This document shows positions 61,484 through 64,000 of a stretch of DNA of 64,000 bases, piece after piece. The notes below the pieces were generated by a model. It saw nothing but the letters and a program-made list of their open reading frames with translations, was not told where the DNA came from and made no database searches. This DNA is from G963708325 sp963708325 (lineage in GTDB: Bacteria > Actinomycetota > Thermoleophilia > Solirubrobacterales > 70-9). Position 1 is the stretch's first letter; each line of letters opens with the position of its first letter. The position numbers and the translations under genes are program-made. The stretch spans positions 1,054,001-1,118,000 of the forward strand of contig OY970203.1 in the NCBI GenBank assembly GCA_963708325.1, given 5' to 3'.

Positions 61484-61684
61484 CGAGCCGCCCGTGCCGA
61501 AGCTCGGGTCGAGGTCGCCAGGAGCGGCCCACGCCGGCGACGCCGAGGCGGCGAGCAGCGATGCCGCGACCAGTGCGATCGCGGTCGCGCGTCCTACCGC
61601 CGACCGATCCCTGTGCCCCCTGGCGTTCGTTCCCCGAGCGTAGGGGGCCGATCCCCCAGGAGCAATACCTAAAACTGGGGTCCG

Positions 61685-62740
61685 CTAGGCACGAAGGGGT
61701 GCGGCCGCGGCGCGGATCAGCGCGCGCTCATGCAGCAGCTCGGCGATCTGGACGGCGTTTGTCGCCGCCCCCTTGCGCAGGTTGTCGCCGACGACCCACA
61801 GGTTCAGGCAGCGCTCGTGGCTGGGGTCGCGGCGCACTCTGCCGACGAGCACCGCGTCGGTCCCGGCCGCCGCCGTGGCCAGCGGGTAGACGCCGTCGGC
61901 GGGGTCGTCCACGACGACGATCCCGGCGGCGCCGGCGAGCAGCTGCCGGCACTCCTCCGGCGAGAGGTCGTCGCGCGTCTGCACGTTGACCGACTCCGAG
62001 TGACCGCGGAAGACGGGAACGCGCACGCAGGTGGCGGAGATCCCCAGCTCGTCCCCGGCGCCGAGGATCTTGCGGGTCTCGGCGACCATCTTGCGCTCCT
62101 CGGTCGTGTAGTCGTCGCCCTCGGTGAACACCTCGACCTGCGGCAGCACGTTGAAGGCGATGCGATGTGGATAGACGCCGCACTCGACCTCCTCGCCCTC
62201 GAGGACGGCGCGGGACTGCGAGCGAAGCTCCTCGACGGCGCGCTGGCCGGTGCCGGAGACCGACTGGTAGGTGGAGACGACGATCCGCTCGATCCCGACC
62301 GCGTCGTGGATCGGCTTCAGCGCCACCACCATCTGCATCGTCGAGCAGTTCGGGTTGGCGACGATGCCGCGATGGGAGTCAGCGGCGTCGGGGTTGACCT
62401 CGGGGATAACGAGAGGGACGTCGTCGTGCATGCGCCAGAAGCTCGTGTTGTCGACGACCACCGCGCCGGCGTCGACCAGGCGCGGCGCCCACTCCGAGCT
62501 GACCGCCCCGCCCGCCGAGGAGATCACCAGGTCGAGCCCGGCGATCGACTCGTCCGAGAGCGTGCGGCACTCGATCGCTCGCCCGCCGTAGTCCAGCCGC
62601 CTGCCGGCGGAGCGCTCCGATGCGAACGGCACGACCTCGGCCGTCGGGAACGCGCGCTCGGCGAGCACCTCGAGGATCGTCGAGCCCACCGCGCCGGTGG
62701 CGCCGACGACGCCAACCCTGTAGCCGGCGGCCTCCATCAC
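61685..62740 (-). CDS. asd: Aspartate-semialdehyde dehydrogenase
   Basis: Reduces beta-aspartyl phosphate to the semialdehyde for Lys, Met, Thr and diaminopimelate synthesis. 351 aa. VGVVGATGAVGS near residue 9, SAGGAVSSEWAP near 76, catalytic Cys in NPNCSTMQM near 128 and the His in RVPVFRGHSE near 250. A second ATG two codons on (62737) is equally possible. It lies 52 bp downstream of lysC, in the same direction, as in many Actinobacteria. Confidence 0.95.
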   Translation of the reverse strand: MMEAAGYRVGVVGATGAVGSTILEVLAERAFPTAEVVPFASERSAGRRLDYGGRAIECRTLSDESIAGLDLVISSAGGAVSSEWAPRLVDAGAVVVDNTSFWRMHDDVPLVIPEVNPDAADSHRGIVANPNCSTMQMVVALKPIHDAVGIERIVVSTYQSVSGTGQRAVEELRSQSRAVLEGEEVECGVYPHRIAFNVLPQVEVFTEGDDYTTEERKMVAETRKILGAGDELGISATCVRVPVFRGHSESVNVQTRDDLSPEECRQLLAGAAGIVVVDDPADGVYPLATAAAGTDAVLVGRVRRDPSHERCLNLWVVGDNLRKGAATNAVQIAELLHERALIRAAAAPLRA

Positions 62741-62792
62741 CTGGGCGCCGAACGCGCAGCGTGAGACGTAAGGCTGGTGGGGGTCATGGTTC

Positions 62793-63323
62793 TCAGGAGA
62801 CCACGCGCGGCCGGTGCTCGGTGCCGGTGGGGTCCTCGCGCCGCACGTCGTCCTCGCCGAGGTCGAATGCCTCGTGGAGCGCCTTCACCGCCGCCGGGAC
62901 GGCGTCGGCGGCGATCACGCAGGAGATCTTGATCGGCGACGTGGAGATCATCTCGATGTTGATCCCGCTCTCCCCGAGGGTCTGAAAGACCTTCGCCGCC
63001 ACGCCCGGGTGGCTGCGCATGCCGGCGCCGACGATCGAGACCTTGCCGATCCGCTCATCGGCCTGCAGCCCGGAGCTGACGCCGAGCTTCTTCAGAGCGT
63101 CCACGGCGGACTCCAGGTCGCCGCGCTCCATCGTGAACGACAGCTCGGCGGTGTTGGCCTCCGACACCGGCTCGTTCTGCACGATCATGTCGATGTTGAC
63201 GTTCGCCTCCGCCAGGGCGCCCGCCACCTGGCCGGCGATGCCGGGCTCGTCGCGGACGCCGATCAGGGTGACGCGTGCCTCGGCGTCGGAGTGGGTCACT
63301 GCGGTTACGAGCGGTCTTTCCAT
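62793..63323 (-). other. Internal start in lysC: possible separate beta (ACT) subunit
   Basis: The in-frame ATG (MERPLVTAV) is preceded by GAGGAAGAG about 6 nt upstream. It would give a 176-aa protein consisting of the two ACT domains, the size and position of the beta subunit made from lysC in Corynebacterium and Bacillus. Confidence 0.5.
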
Positions 63324-64000
63324 CGTCTCTTCCTCGCCGACGACGAGGGTACCGGGGCCGTCCTCGAACGAACTTCGGCAGTGGATCCGCACGGCGTGGT
63401 TGCGCGCGTACTCGACGGCGCGCAGCTGCAGCACCTTGGCGCCCGAGGCCGCCATCTCGAGCATCTCCTCGTAGGAGACCACGGGCAGCTTGCGCGCTCC
63501 GGGCGCGATTCGCGGATCGGCGCTGAACACGCCGCTGACGTCGGTGTAGATCTCGCAGACCTCGGCGTCGAGCGCCGCCGCCAGCGCCACGGCGGTCGTG
63601 TCCGAGCCGCCGCGGCCGAGCGTGGTGACGTCACGGCTCTCGGTGGAGATCCCCTGGAAGCCGGCGACGAGCACGATCCGGTCCTCGCCCAGGGCCTCGC
63701 GGATCCGGTCGGCGCGGACGTCGATGATCAGGGCCTTGGTGTGCGACGAGTCGGTGACGATCCCGGCCTGCGAGCCGGTGAGCGAGATCGCCCGATGGCC
63801 CATGTCGGTGATCGCCATCGCGCAGAGCGCGCACGACACCCGCTCCCCGACCGAGAGCAGCATGTCCATCTCGCGTGGGTCGGGGCGCTCGGACACCTCT
63901 CGCGCCATCTCCACCAGCTCGTCGGTGTGGGAGCCGCGTGCCGAGAGCACGGCGATCACGCGCTTGCCCTGCTCGCGGGCGGCAACGATCCGGCCGGCGG
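62793..64000 (-). CDS. lysC: Aspartokinase (5' end beyond window)
   Basis: First step of the aspartate pathway. About 400 residues visible; the frame is open to the window edge (reading VAAREQGKRVIAVLSARG), and perhaps 25-35 N-terminal residues with the KFGGTS motif are missing. Kinase motifs: FQGISTESRDVTTLGRGGSD near the middle of the visible part and YTDVSGVFSADPR. Two C-terminal ACT domains start VTLIGVRDEPGIAGQVA and VSIVGAGMRSHPGVAAKV, for feedback control by Lys/Thr. Followed by asd. Confidence 0.96.
   Translation of the reverse strand, partial: AGRIVAAREQGKRVIAVLSARGSHTDELVEMAREVSERPDPREMDMLLSVGERVSCALCAMAITDMGHRAISLTGSQAGIVTDSSHTKALIIDVRADRIREALGEDRIVLVAGFQGISTESRDVTTLGRGGSDTTAVALAAALDAEVCEIYTDVSGVFSADPRIAPGARKLPVVSYEEMLEMAASGAKVLQLRAVEYARNHAVRIHCRSSFEDGPGTLVVGEEETMERPLVTAVTHSDAEARVTLIGVRDEPGIAGQVAGALAEANVNIDMIVQNEPVSEANTAELSFTMERGDLESAVDALKKLGVSSGLQADERIGKVSIVGAGMRSHPGVAAKVFQTLGESGINIEMISTSPIKISCVIAADAVPAAVKALHEAFDLGEDDVRREDPTGTEHRPRVVS

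Noticed and set aside
57731..61672. 1313-codon open frame on the plus strand opposite the secreted repeat protein
   Set aside because: Its product is a Gly/Ala/Asp/Arg-rich low-complexity chain with no domains. The minus-strand frame has a signal peptide, DUF5122 repeats and a beta-helix. It is a GC-rich antisense shadow.

Overview
The window is very GC-rich (by eye about 70 percent), densely coded, and rich in GTG and TTG starts. The gene set is actinobacterial: a single-chain glycyl-tRNA synthetase, a LytR-CpsA-Psr protein, an F420-type nitroreductase, a [3Fe-4S] ferredoxin and PucR- and TetR-type regulators. My best guess is a chromosomal segment from the class Thermoleophilia (Solirubrobacterales or Gaiellales). 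That placement is inference, because there is no rRNA in the window. I see no insertion sequence, phage, plasmid or CRISPR element. No stretch above 300 bases lacks a gene.

Layout. 1-2363: prs (cut by the window edge), glmU and tRNA-Gln. 2390-8433: dipeptidase, SRPBCC protein, DUF4383 protein, RTX-like secreted protein, PucR regulator, a small membrane protein and a DedA-PAP2 fusion. 8430-12362: leftward housekeeping run metG, tatD, rsmA, ispE with overlapping joints. 12435-15327: a compact redox cluster of ApbE, [3Fe-4S] ferredoxin, lipoprotein, two single-TM proteins and a bis-heme ferric-reductase-like membrane protein. 15344-22674: F420-type nitroreductase, RemA/DUF370-like protein, rsmI, ROK glucokinase, LCP protein, FmdB zinc ribbon, glyS, acyl-CoA synthetase and a small membrane protein. 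22876-32433: an R2lox protein fused to an SCP2 domain, PhoD phosphatase, amidase, a subtilisin with FG-GAP repeats and a CASTOR/POLLUX-like channel. 32546-41031: GNAT, TetR with an operator-like palindrome, two metallo-beta-lactamase proteins, lon and hsp20, a cysteine-rich protein, a fatty acid hydroxylase and a 2-hydroxyacid dehydrogenase. 41060-52864: a TCA-cycle region with two unrelated malate dehydrogenases around a small DNA-binding protein, icd, an AidB-like acyl-CoA dehydrogenase, M28 and M50 peptidases, and sdhA-sdhB-sdhE of the non-classical class E type. 52874-64000: a secreted unknown, a CPA1 antiporter, a large membrane protein, a secreted beta-propeller/beta-helix protein, asd and lysC (cut by the window edge).

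Gene expression. Many first-of-operon genes carry a TANNNT-like -10 hexamer only 6-11 nt before the start codon and no Shine-Dalgarno sequence, which suggests leaderless mRNAs. Downstream genes are joined by ATGA, GTGA, TTGA, CTGA or TGATG overlaps. Three convergent pairs overlap by exactly four bases at CTAG or TTAG.

Most interesting points: the R2lox-SCP2 fusion, in which the Val and Tyr of the R2lox ether crosslink are conserved; the sdhABE operon with a fourth cysteine at the third iron-sulfur site; the ApbE/ferredoxin/heme membrane cluster without a visible flavin carrier; and the malate dehydrogenase pair around an AT-hook/winged-helix regulator with repeated promoter motifs.
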